DNA from: Bacteroidia bacterium
GTDB taxonomy: Bacteria > Bacteroidota > Bacteroidia > Chitinophagales > Saprospiraceae
Assembly (NCBI GenBank): GCA_030426765.1
Contig: JAUHXV010000006.1
Location: 1-64,000, forward strand
Direction of reading: 5' to 3'
DNA length: 64,000 nt
Made by a program: the position numbers and the translations under genes. Below are positions 9,420 to 16,907 of this stretch, in pieces. How positions within the stretch are numbered: position 1 is the first letter of the stretch; every line of letters begins with the position of its first letter. The notes under the pieces were generated by a model. That model saw nothing but the letters and a program-made list of their open reading frames with translations, searched no databases and was not told the origin of the DNA.

Positions 9420-9540
9420 GCCACCAGGACGTTAACCAGACGCTCCCTTCCGGGCAGATAACTGATCTGGTGGCCAACTAAAATTAAGCAATTCCTTTCT
9501 GAGGAATGGAAAGAAAATTTAAGTGTTAGACGAGTCGTCT
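9420..9540. promoter_or_regulatory. Cluster of inverted repeats upstream of the amine oxidase unit
   Basis: Three inverted repeats fill this gap: GCCACCAG (9420-9427) with CTGGTGGC (9467-9474); ATTCCT (9491-9496) with AGGAAT (9502-9507); and the odd palindrome AGACGAGTCGTCT (9528-9540). They could be operators for the AraC regulator or the 3' end signals of the epimerase operon. No T run is present, so a simple terminator is less likely. Confidence 0.35.
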
Positions 9541-9602
9541 ATAGGCAGGGATAACAGGAAGGCCTTATTCGCCAAAAGATATCGGGTTAGAAAATCTACA
9601 TG

Positions 9603-10667
9603 TCAGAAATTAACCGCTCCCAAGCCATATTCATGAGAAGGATAGAGGATCCCGTTTTTCAGGGTAAACAGGTTAGTAAACGGGTCTTCAAGCAAATCCA
9701 GATGGCCATCGAGATCTGCATATTCTATGTTCCGTCGACTCAGTGCAAAATGCAGGCCGGCAGAAATGCCCAGCGCACATTCATCCAGGCAACCCACCAT
9801 GACTTCCATGCCTGCCGCTTTGGAGACGGAATTGATATGCTGTGCCTCCAGGATTCCTCCGACCTTCATGATCTTTATATTGACCATGTCGATCAGATCA
9901 TGTCGGGAAAGTCGAAATGCATCTTTTAACGTTTTGATGCTTTCATCCGCCATCACCGGTATCGGAACATTTCGGGTCACTTCGCCTAACTGTTCTTCCT
10001 TAGTTTGCTTGGTAGGTTGTTCGAGAATTTCAATGCCGGCACTCGCTGTTTTTTCGATAAAAGAAATGGACTCCTCCGGTGTGTAACCCTGGTTGGCATC
10101 AAAGCGAAGCAAAAAATCACGTCCATAATGCTCGCGTAGTTTGATGATCTTTTCAATATCTTCTTCGAGGTGTAAACCTCCTTTTAGTTTGAGAATGGTA
10201 AATCCTTTATCCAGGAAATATCGAGCCTGTTCGATGGTCTCTTTGACAGGTAGAATGCCAATAGTGATACTGGTGGGGATTTCAGTTCTGTAGCCGCCGA
10301 GCAACTGGTACAAAGGAAGCTTTGCTTTTCTGGCGAGCAAATCATGTAATGCAATATCCACCATCGCCATCGTTGAGGAGGCATTCGGACATAAGGTTCT
10401 GAGCTGATCGACAAACCAGGCGATCTGAAATGGCGATTTGTTTTTCAATAAATCGATCAGGATCGTATCGATATTTCGAATCACGTCTTCCGGGGTTTCG
10501 CCCGTGACTTCCTGGTCAGGTGCGGCACATCCCCATCCGGTCAGCCCTTTGTCCGTGGTGAGCTTCAGGATGATATTGGTTGTCTCACTTACTGTCTCAT
10601 AGGCGATCGTATACGGAATCGCCAGTGGCATATCGATTCTGAAATACTCGATGTCGATGATCTTCAT
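9603..10667 (-). CDS. Dipeptide / N-acyl-amino-acid epimerase, enolase superfamily
   Basis: The 354-residue protein has the complete catalytic set of the muconate-lactonising/epimerase subgroup: KLK (Lys160, Lys162), metal ligands Asp190 in RFDANQ, Glu216 in EQP and Asp241 in ADES, the second base Lys265 in NIKIMKVGG, and a late DLD pair (318, 320) that in L-Ala-D/L-Glu epimerases binds the substrate amino group. It should therefore racemise the alpha carbon of a dipeptide or N-acyl amino acid; Ala-Glu dipeptides or N-acetylglutamate are best guesses. ATG 10667 is one base after the creatininase stop, which fixes the start and implies translational coupling. Confidence 0.88.
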   Translation of the reverse strand: MKIIDIEYFRIDMPLAIPYTIAYETVSETTNIILKLTTDKGLTGWGCAAPDQEVTGETPEDVIRNIDTILIDLLKNKSPFQIAWFVDQLRTLCPNASSTMAMVDIALHDLLARKAKLPLYQLLGGYRTEIPTSITIGILPVKETIEQARYFLDKGFTILKLKGGLHLEEDIEKIIKLREHYGRDFLLRFDANQGYTPEESISFIEKTASAGIEILEQPTKQTKEEQLGEVTRNVPIPVMADESIKTLKDAFRLSRHDLIDMVNIKIMKVGGILEAQHINSVSKAAGMEVMVGCLDECALGISAGLHFALSRRNIEYADLDGHLDLLEDPFTNLFTLKNGILYPSHEYGLGAVNF

Positions 10668-10668
10668 C

Positions 10669-11469
10669 TCAGTACCGATTTTGGTAGAGCTGATCAAAAG
10701 GGGTGTTTTTAATCGTTTCGACAAACTCTGCCATTTTGCGGATCATGATTTCCCACATTTGGTGTCCTTTTTCTGCGGTGGCTTTAGTGGCATTGCCCAT
10801 GACGCCGGATTTGGTGAGGCGTTCTGTATGCACATACCAGCTTACGCCCCGGTCTGACGTGTAGTCGAGATATTCATTGCCCAGATCGATGGTATCGTCA
10901 ACAGCTTTACGCATATCAACGAGTTCAGGACGGATAGCGAGGGTCGTGCTGGTTTCGATTTCACCGGCATGAATATCATTGTGCGTGTCGATCAGATCAT
11001 AGAGATCCACATCACTGGTCTCGCCGGTCTCCACGCAGACAAAAATTCTCGCGTCGCGGTTGATCATTTGGGCGGCATACGTGAGTGTAGGTACATTATC
11101 GCCATGTCCATTCAGAATGACCAGTTTTTTAATACCATTATGCGCAAGACTCATGCCTATATCATAGATCAGCGCCGAGAGTGCGTTGTTGGTGACCGAG
11201 ATGGTCCCTTTGAATTTACTGTGGTGATAGGAAACGCCAAACGGAATGACCGGAAGAACAAAAGGTTTTGGTTCCGGGCAGGCTTCTGCAACTTTGCGCG
11301 CCATGTACTCCGCGTCGAAAGTGTCCACATCCAATGGCAGATGTGGTCCGTGTTGCTCAATAGCTCCACAAGGCAATATGGCGGTATCAACATGCTTCAG
11401 GCGTTCTTCGATTTCCGGCCAGGTTAAGGTCGCCCACATAAAGTCAGGGTATTTTTCACTTTTGTTCAT
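10669..11469 (-). CDS. Creatininase-family amidohydrolase
   Basis: The 266-residue protein shows the family motif AILPCGAIEQHGPHLPLDVDTFDAE, with Glu, His and Asp that bind two metal ions, followed by GVSYHHSKFKGTISV, LNGHGDN and IHAGEIETS, all typical. The family includes creatininase, MftE and formamide hydrolases and cleaves cyclic or linear amides. ATG 11469 overlaps the end of the PP-loop gene by 14 bases; a longer frame to 11634 lies wholly inside that gene and is rejected. In this operon it could remove an N-acyl group from glutamate or open a lactam; this is inference. Confidence 0.88.
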   Translation of the reverse strand: MNKSEKYPDFMWATLTWPEIEERLKHVDTAILPCGAIEQHGPHLPLDVDTFDAEYMARKVAEACPEPKPFVLPVIPFGVSYHHSKFKGTISVTNNALSALIYDIGMSLAHNGIKKLVILNGHGDNVPTLTYAAQMINRDARIFVCVETGETSDVDLYDLIDTHNDIHAGEIETSTTLAIRPELVDMRKAVDDTIDLGNEYLDYTSDRGVSWYVHTERLTKSGVMGNATKATAEKGHQMWEIMIRKMAEFVETIKNTPFDQLYQNRY

Positions 11470-12970
11470 CGAACTTGTATTTCGGTGTGTTAATAAAAGC
11501 ATCATCAAGCGTGACATCTGTCCATTTCGTGTCAATGCGCTGGGTAGCCCCATCCGCGTAGTGACGTAGAATTTCAAACAAGGGTTGGCGAATGTGATGA
11601 GGCATATCTTCCAGGTTGCTTCGCTCTGCATCAAACCGAAGCTTCATGATTTCAGGGTGAGGCTTAGCGGCTTTTTGGGTAAATTCATTTCGCTCAATCA
11701 ATCCCTTTTCGAGCATCAGGTGATACAGGTGCGCCGCATCACTTCCGATTTGTTTAATGGATTTAGCAGCAAGGGTTTGAAGGCCTTGCGCGATTTGTTC
11801 GACGGAATACCCACATCGCTCAGGATTCTCATCGAGTGCCTTGACCATGCCTACGATTCTTCGGCATTTCTCACATTTTCCGCAAGGGTGCATTCGGCCA
11901 TCAACCTCATGCGCCGCATGACAGGATACCTGCTGCTGTTGTAAGACCGGATACCGTTTGATCAGCGTCTTCATAATGAGTAGTTCGGACAGACTCCGAA
12001 GGATCGAATACTGATAGATATTCCACCCCTTTTTTAGAAAATAGCGCGTCAAGGCATTGTCAAAATATTTGCTCTGATCGTACAGCCCGTTGTAATGCGA
12101 GATGCCGCTCAGGTTGCCTTTGACAGAGGTATCGTATTCATCTCCGATCAGGATATTGCCGATACCTTTTTTGCGGGCAACGGGAAGGACGCCAAACAGG
12201 AAAACGGCTACTGTCCACAAGCGGATCGGATAGATGTCAGCGCGAATGCTGGCAAAATTTTCTTTGATAAAAGGAAAATGGCGCAGCATCCAGGAAAACA
12301 AACGATCGCTGTTGCACCAGGGTTTTTCTGTATTGGGTTCTGTCTCTTTGAAAAAGCGATGGGCATTAACGGCGGTAAACCAATGTCTCCCCGCCTCATT
12401 GATGAAAACAGGGTAGGGTTCGCCAATTTCTTTGATGATTCCATAGGTCAGCAAGCTGTCTTTTCCTCCGCTGCTGAGGATAGCATATTTATTGAGATCC
12501 GTGTGGGCGTCCCCTTTTTCAAGTTTCAGATCAGCAAAGAGGGTGTTGGTAAATACGAGATTCGCCTGTGTGTATTTTTCTCTTTTTTCGGGTTGAAGGG
12601 TGTCGAATGGTGATTTGAGAAATTCGTTTTTAATGAGCAGTTTATTCGTGAGAATTTCGCGCGAAGTGTTTTCGGTCATGTCGCGGATAAACTGCTGGTC
12701 GGTCTGATCAAAAAGCCCGTCAAACTCGATCGTTTCAAAAAACAATCCGTAATTGAACGCCACCTGTGCCAGCATCATAGAGGCCAGATTGACATCGGCG
12801 GGATGTTTTTTGTTAAAATAGTTGTGCTCATACGAATAGATCAACTCAAAAGATGAAGACGCTCCGGAAAATGTCTCCACGCAGTATCGGGCCTTTACTT
12901 TTTTAGGCTCGATGTGCAACTGATCGACAGATAGCTTTCGAAGGACTTTGAAGGATTCGAGTTGGATCAC
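11456..12970 (-). CDS. PP-loop ATP pyrophosphatase resembling MurL (ATP-dependent glutamate epimerase)
   Basis: Starting at GTG 12970, which overlaps the DUF1611 stop as GTGA, the protein has 504 residues. A PP-loop SGGKDS (residues 167-172) shows it forms an acyl- or base-adenylate with release of pyrophosphate. A Cys cluster follows: Cys350, then HPCGKCEKC (Cys363, 366, 369), a likely zinc site. From memory this layout, an N-terminal beta-rich part, a GGKDS loop and a C-terminal CGKCxKC, fits MurL of Xanthomonas, which epimerises the terminal L-Glu of UDP-MurNAc-L-Ala-L-Glu using ATP. The context of two further glutamate-type enzymes supports this, but tRNA-thiolation or 7-cyano-deazaguanine-type PP-loop roles are not excluded. 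Confidence 0.7.
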   Translation of the reverse strand: MIQLESFKVLRKLSVDQLHIEPKKVKARYCVETFSGASSSFELIYSYEHNYFNKKHPADVNLASMMLAQVAFNYGLFFETIEFDGLFDQTDQQFIRDMTENTSREILTNKLLIKNEFLKSPFDTLQPEKREKYTQANLVFTNTLFADLKLEKGDAHTDLNKYAILSSGGKDSLLTYGIIKEIGEPYPVFINEAGRHWFTAVNAHRFFKETEPNTEKPWCNSDRLFSWMLRHFPFIKENFASIRADIYPIRLWTVAVFLFGVLPVARKKGIGNILIGDEYDTSVKGNLSGISHYNGLYDQSKYFDNALTRYFLKKGWNIYQYSILRSLSELLIMKTLIKRYPVLQQQQVSCHAAHEVDGRMHPCGKCEKCRRIVGMVKALDENPERCGYSVEQIAQGLQTLAAKSIKQIGSDAAHLYHLMLEKGLIERNEFTQKAAKPHPEIMKLRFDAERSNLEDMPHHIRQPLFEILRHYADGATQRIDTKWTDVTLDDAFINTPKYKFDEQK

Positions 12971-14037
12971 TTGATGAGGGATTTTAAAAGTGCTGTCAAT
13001 TCTTCGGCGCCAAAGGCGAGAACATCGTATGCAGGCAAGCCTGTTTCTTCTGTGATTTTGGCACATGCCGGAAGAATTTCTGCTTCGCTCATGCCTTCAT
13101 GGTTGACCGTTACAGCGATGACCTTTTTGCCGGAGATTACTTCGACGGCGTTGATTTGTTCCTGGATAGGGTGGAGTGGATATCCCGGAAAACCATCGTA
13201 TTCCACGCGTGTGGGGGCGTGTTGCATGATGACGTAGTCCGGCCTTCCGGCAGCGAGTATTTCAAATCCTCCGGGATAGGCCGGATTCATCAGGCTGCCC
13301 TGGCCTTCGATGACAATGAGGTCTGGCGATTCATTTTTCCAGGCTTCATGAACAGCGTGTTCAATCTCACCGGCGACAAAATCGTTGATGCAGCTGTCGA
13401 GGATCATGGAGTATTTGGCGCCTTGCATCCAGGCGGTTTGACCTGTGCCTACCATTTGGGCTTTAAGCCCTGCTTTTTGAAAAGCGTGAACGAGTATCCA
13501 GGCCGTGGTGCGTTTGCCGATGGCGGAGTCAGTACCCAGTAGCGCGATCTTCAGGCAGTCTACTTCTTCAATTTTTCCGGTAAAAAAATGCAACTCGTCG
13601 CGGTCGGGTGTGCGCCTGACATCGCGGATACGGCAATTGTTCTTTTCGGCCAGCGCCATGATCTCGCTGTCTTTGTACAGAAAATCATGCAAGCCACTGT
13701 CCACGTTCATGCCCAGTTCCAGCGCGCGTTTGATAGATCCCTTGGCTTCAGCGGGCAGTCGTCCGCCATCCGGTGCCAGTCCGATCACATAGGATTTGGG
13801 TTTATTGTCTGAACCAAGTGTGTCAAGTGCAGTAGTCAGGTCTTTGAAGATGGGAATGCCATTTGGTTTTCCGTCGAGCACCTGGCCTGCGTCTTGTCCG
13901 GCATAGGTCTGGTCAATCACACCCACCACATCATAGCGTTCAGTAAAGCGAACAAGGCCATGGGCTGTTTTGCCGTTGGGCATGTTAAATGCTTTGTCAC
14001 AATAGACGATGGCTTTGCCATCAATAGAAGATTTCAT
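12967..14037 (-). CDS. DUF1611 family P-loop protein (DgcN-like)
   Basis: The 356-residue protein has an N-terminal Rossmann-like domain (AIVYCDKAFN, VGVIDQTYAGQDAG) and a C-terminal P-loop domain with LLGTDSAIGKRTTAW at residues 167-180 and IVIEGQGSLMNPAYPG further on. Both are hallmarks of DUF1611. A characterised DUF1611 protein, DgcN of marine bacteria, acts with an enolase-superfamily racemase (DgcA) in D-glutamate catabolism as a D-glutamate N-acetyltransferase. The same two families occur in this operon. The start is 3 bases after the PLP-enzyme stop and its own stop overlaps the next GTG, so the operon is tightly coupled. Confidence 0.85.
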   Translation of the reverse strand: MKSSIDGKAIVYCDKAFNMPNGKTAHGLVRFTERYDVVGVIDQTYAGQDAGQVLDGKPNGIPIFKDLTTALDTLGSDNKPKSYVIGLAPDGGRLPAEAKGSIKRALELGMNVDSGLHDFLYKDSEIMALAEKNNCRIRDVRRTPDRDELHFFTGKIEEVDCLKIALLGTDSAIGKRTTAWILVHAFQKAGLKAQMVGTGQTAWMQGAKYSMILDSCINDFVAGEIEHAVHEAWKNESPDLIVIEGQGSLMNPAYPGGFEILAAGRPDYVIMQHAPTRVEYDGFPGYPLHPIQEQINAVEVISGKKVIAVTVNHEGMSEAEILPACAKITEETGLPAYDVLAFGAEELTALLKSLIK

Positions 14038-14040
14038 GGA

Positions 14041-15105
14041 TTAATATTTTCCTGTGAGTATGGCGACATATCGGTCGTTGATCATTTCATTTTTTTCGTG
14101 CAGCTGCAAAAGTGCAATCAGGCCGGAAGTGGAAGCAGGCAGGATGCGATAGCCTTCTTTCTTGTGAAGAAAGCTGCTCATCTCTTTCATTTTTTTATCG
14201 CTGATATGACTGGCCTCGCCACCGGATTGTCTCAGCGCGTAGAGAGCTTCATCTCCATCAAAGCTATGCCAGTTGATCAGGGGTTCGTTAACCACTGTCT
14301 CCTTGATTTTGGCTGGATCGATGTCTTTGCATGTATCGAGGCCGGCGCGAAAAGAAGAAATGATGGGATTCTGGTGAGCTGCTGACCCGGCCACAAATCT
14401 GGGAATCCTGCTTGTCTTCCCCCGCTTGTGCAGGTTGACAAATCCACGATACACACCTGCCAGCAATGTGCCATTGGAGACCGGAGATGCGATGTATTTT
14501 GGTGCATCGCGGAGGACGTCATAGATTTCGTAGGCAATTTCTGCATAGGCTGAAATCTGTAACGAAGTATTCGCACCACCCGGGTTGGCATCATACCATC
14601 TTTTTTCCAGCGCGATTCGGCTGGACTCAGTGACCGTATCCTCGTATGTCCCCGGCAGTCGTATGATTTCCGCGTTGAAAGCTTCCATCTCTTTGATCCT
14701 TTCTGTGTGGTAAGATTCCGGGATAAAAATCTTACAATGCATGCCGGCGAGGTAGGCAGCATAAGCAACAGCCACTCCGTAGTTGCCGCAGGTGGCAACG
14801 GTGATAATGCTAAACTTTCTGCGGAGGGCATCGTGCACCTGAGCGAAGGCGATTCTGTCTTTTTGTGTACCAGAGGGATTCTCTCCTTCGTATTTGATAT
14901 AAAGTTGGCGGATATCCAGTTCTCTTTCCAGGTTGCGCGCACGATTGAGTGAAGTGTCGCCGATTTCGAGGGACATGATGTCTTCAAAAGATTCGACGCG
15001 GTCGACCAGAGTGAGTTTGGTGTCCTTGACCATCTCACTCAGGGTCTTCACTTCTTTGGTGATCTTTATTTCGGCTGTTTTTACGCCGTCGAGAATATTG
15101 AGCAT
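14041..15105 (-). CDS. Fold-type II PLP-dependent enzyme, threonine synthase-like
   Basis: The protein of about 354 residues has the fold-type II features: GDTSLNRARNLE, the PLP-lysine loop EGENPSGTQKDRIA, an altered Asn loop TCGNYGVAVAYAA in place of the usual SSGNHG, and a phosphate-binding loop SPVSNGTLLAG. It resembles threonine synthase and cystathionine beta-synthase-like lyases, but GTQKDR replaces GSFKDR of true threonine synthases, so another amino-acid substrate is likely. The frame is open to 15174, overlapping the upstream gene by 23 bases; ATG 15105 seems more natural but is not certain. It is the first enzyme gene of the epimerase operon. Confidence 0.8.
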   Translation of the reverse strand: MLNILDGVKTAEIKITKEVKTLSEMVKDTKLTLVDRVESFEDIMSLEIGDTSLNRARNLERELDIRQLYIKYEGENPSGTQKDRIAFAQVHDALRRKFSIITVATCGNYGVAVAYAAYLAGMHCKIFIPESYHTERIKEMEAFNAEIIRLPGTYEDTVTESSRIALEKRWYDANPGGANTSLQISAYAEIAYEIYDVLRDAPKYIASPVSNGTLLAGVYRGFVNLHKRGKTSRIPRFVAGSAAHQNPIISSFRAGLDTCKDIDPAKIKETVVNEPLINWHSFDGDEALYALRQSGGEASHISDKKMKEMSSFLHKKEGYRILPASTSGLIALLQLHEKNEMINDRYVAILTGKY

Positions 15106-15151
15106 ATACAGGTTATTGGATGGACAGGGAAAGCATACGCGTATCCCAATG

Positions 15152-15685
15152 TCATGCTGGTTGTCGTTCGTCAATGACTACATGGTAGCCCTGATTTTTC
15201 CATCCGGATATCACTTTTTCCAATTGTGATATCATGTAATGAGAATCCAGCTCAAAGTCAAACCGGCGTTCGTTTTGGTCTGACAGAATGGATATGGAGT
15301 TGATGATGGGCTTCCCTTTTACTTCTTTTGTCATGTCGGATATTGACTCATGGGGAATGGTGTACTTTTCCTGTACACGGATCCGATCTAGTGATTTCGG
15401 AGAAAACGATTCAGTGGCTTTTCCGTTTTTCGTTTTGATTCGTATTTCATCCGGATCGATTTCGATCATGCGGTGACCCAGCAGGGTCGACATGCCCTTT
15501 TGGTTTTTAATGGCTAAGACTATGATGATTAAATAAGCTATAAGGCCGGTCATGGTTAGCCACACAGGAAGATCATAGAAGTTGACCAGAATTGCCACTG
15601 GGATAGCAGGGAGAAATAAGAATAGCAGGTATTTCCTCCGGAGGCGGTAGTAGGCCGCGTCTTCTATGAGTTTGGCTTTGAACAT
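15152..15685 (-). CDS. Hypothetical membrane protein with a cytoplasmic domain
   Basis: I do not recognise this 177-residue protein. Residues about 20-60 form two hydrophobic helices (YLLFLFLPAIPVAILV and LTMTGLIAYLIIIVLAI); the rest is a soluble, PH-like beta-rich domain with IEIDPDEIRIKTKNGKATESF, which resembles bPH-type repeats only loosely. Its stop lies 46 bases upstream of the preferred start of the PLP enzyme, so it may be the first gene of that operon. A small membrane sensor or scaffold is possible; no catalytic motif is visible. Confidence 0.6.
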   Translation of the reverse strand: MFKAKLIEDAAYYRLRRKYLLFLFLPAIPVAILVNFYDLPVWLTMTGLIAYLIIIVLAIKNQKGMSTLLGHRMIEIDPDEIRIKTKNGKATESFSPKSLDRIRVQEKYTIPHESISDMTKEVKGKPIINSISILSDQNERRFDFELDSHYMISQLEKVISGWKNQGYHVVIDERQPA

Positions 15686-15773
15686 GGCAATTCAAGATAC
15701 GGGTTTGGGCGAAATCCTCCGAATTATTTTCATTTCGGGCGCCAAAGGAAATCAATTTCCTGCATTTGAAAAG

Positions 15774-16733
15774 TTAAAATATGGATAGCTCCGAACGGGT
15801 GGTAAACTCTTCCAGAAACAGCATGCCCTTGTAGGAGTTTCCTTTCTCATTCAGGCAGGGACTCCACACGGCAATCGAATATTGAAGCGGGTGGATGGCG
15901 ACGATGCCTCCGCCCACGCCGCTCTTGCCGGGCAGTCCTACTTTAAAGGCAAACTCTCCTGACTCGTCATAGAATCCGCAGGTCTGCATGAGGGCGTTGG
16001 TGCGTTTGGTCTGGCTCTTGGTCAGGATTTGTTTGTCGTCGTGTAGCGTGTAGCCGTCATTCGCGAGGTACAGGAATGTCCTTGACAGTTCTTCGCACGA
16101 CATTTCCAGCGAACAAAGATTAAAGTAGAAGTCGAGCACGTCGACCGGGTCATTCATGATATTGTCAAAAGACTTGATCAGATTACACAGAGCGACGTTA
16201 CGGTAGCCGGCCTGCTTTTCGGACGCCGCAATTCTGTCGGAATAGGTCAGGTCGGGGTTGTTGGAAAGGCTCCTCACGTAATCCAGGAATTCTTCTTTTG
16301 GATGGGTCAGGTGCGTGAGCAGGATGTCGCAGATGACGAGTGCACCGGCATTGATAAATGGGTTGCGCGGAATACCGTGTTCCAGTTCGAGTTGGATCAG
16401 GGAGTTAAACGAGGTGCCGGAGGGTTCTACGCCTACGCGGTTCCAGATATTGCCTCCGAGCATGCTGTAGGCGAGGCTGAGTGAAAGTACTTTGGCGATA
16501 CTTTGGATAGAAAATCTTTCCTGATAATCACCGATTCCATAGGTCTCCTTTTGGAGGGTTGACACGCAGACCCCAAATTTAGCGGGGTCGACATATCGTA
16601 GTTCAGGGATGTATGCGGGCAGTTGTCCTTTTTCCTCGACGGGCTGGTTTTTCAGGTAGACTTCGCGGATGATTTCTTCAAAGTTCAAATACGTGTGGCT
16701 TGGTGATGAAAACTTCAGTGTATTAGAAAGCAA
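15774..16733 (-). CDS. glsA: Glutaminase A
   Basis: The 319-residue protein is a serine-dependent beta-lactamase-fold glutaminase that hydrolyses L-glutamine to L-glutamate and ammonia. Diagnostic segments are ERFSIQSIAKVLSLSLAY, with the catalytic Ser-x-x-Lys, EPSGTSFNSLIQLELEHG, GIPRNPFINAGALV and LPGKSGVGGGIVA near the C-terminus. The start is a TTG at 16733: an in-frame TAA lies six codons upstream and no ATG occurs before conserved sequence. It lies upstream of, and on the same strand as, the glutamate-type epimerase operon, which makes a shared role in glutamate supply possible but unproven. Confidence 0.93.
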   Translation of the reverse strand: MLSNTLKFSSPSHTYLNFEEIIREVYLKNQPVEEKGQLPAYIPELRYVDPAKFGVCVSTLQKETYGIGDYQERFSIQSIAKVLSLSLAYSMLGGNIWNRVGVEPSGTSFNSLIQLELEHGIPRNPFINAGALVICDILLTHLTHPKEEFLDYVRSLSNNPDLTYSDRIAASEKQAGYRNVALCNLIKSFDNIMNDPVDVLDFYFNLCSLEMSCEELSRTFLYLANDGYTLHDDKQILTKSQTKRTNALMQTCGFYDESGEFAFKVGLPGKSGVGGGIVAIHPLQYSIAVWSPCLNEKGNSYKGMLFLEEFTTRSELSIF

Positions 16734-16844
16734 TTCGAGCGTTGAAATTAAATCAATTCCGGCATCTCAAACATTTTTAAATGGGTTTTGTGTTGAAACC
16801 TAAACTTTAATCATCTGTGCAACCGGGGGCGATGTCGATTTGAG

Positions 16845-16876
16845 CAAAAAAAAGAGAGGGGTGGTTGACCCCTCTC
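16845..16876 (-). terminator. Intrinsic terminator after degP
   Basis: On the minus strand, GAGAGGGGT (16876-16868) pairs perfectly with ACCCCTCTC (16862-16854) across a 5-base loop and is followed by eight T residues. It ends the hsp20-degP unit 32 bases past the degP stop. Confidence 0.9.
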
Positions 16877-16907
16877 ATAATACACGCTCATGAAATAGAT
16901 AATGGCG

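Noticed and set aside
11470-11634. Extended N-terminus of the creatininase
   Set aside because: The extra 55 residues overlap the PP-loop gene and have no family similarity; ATG 11469 fits the family.
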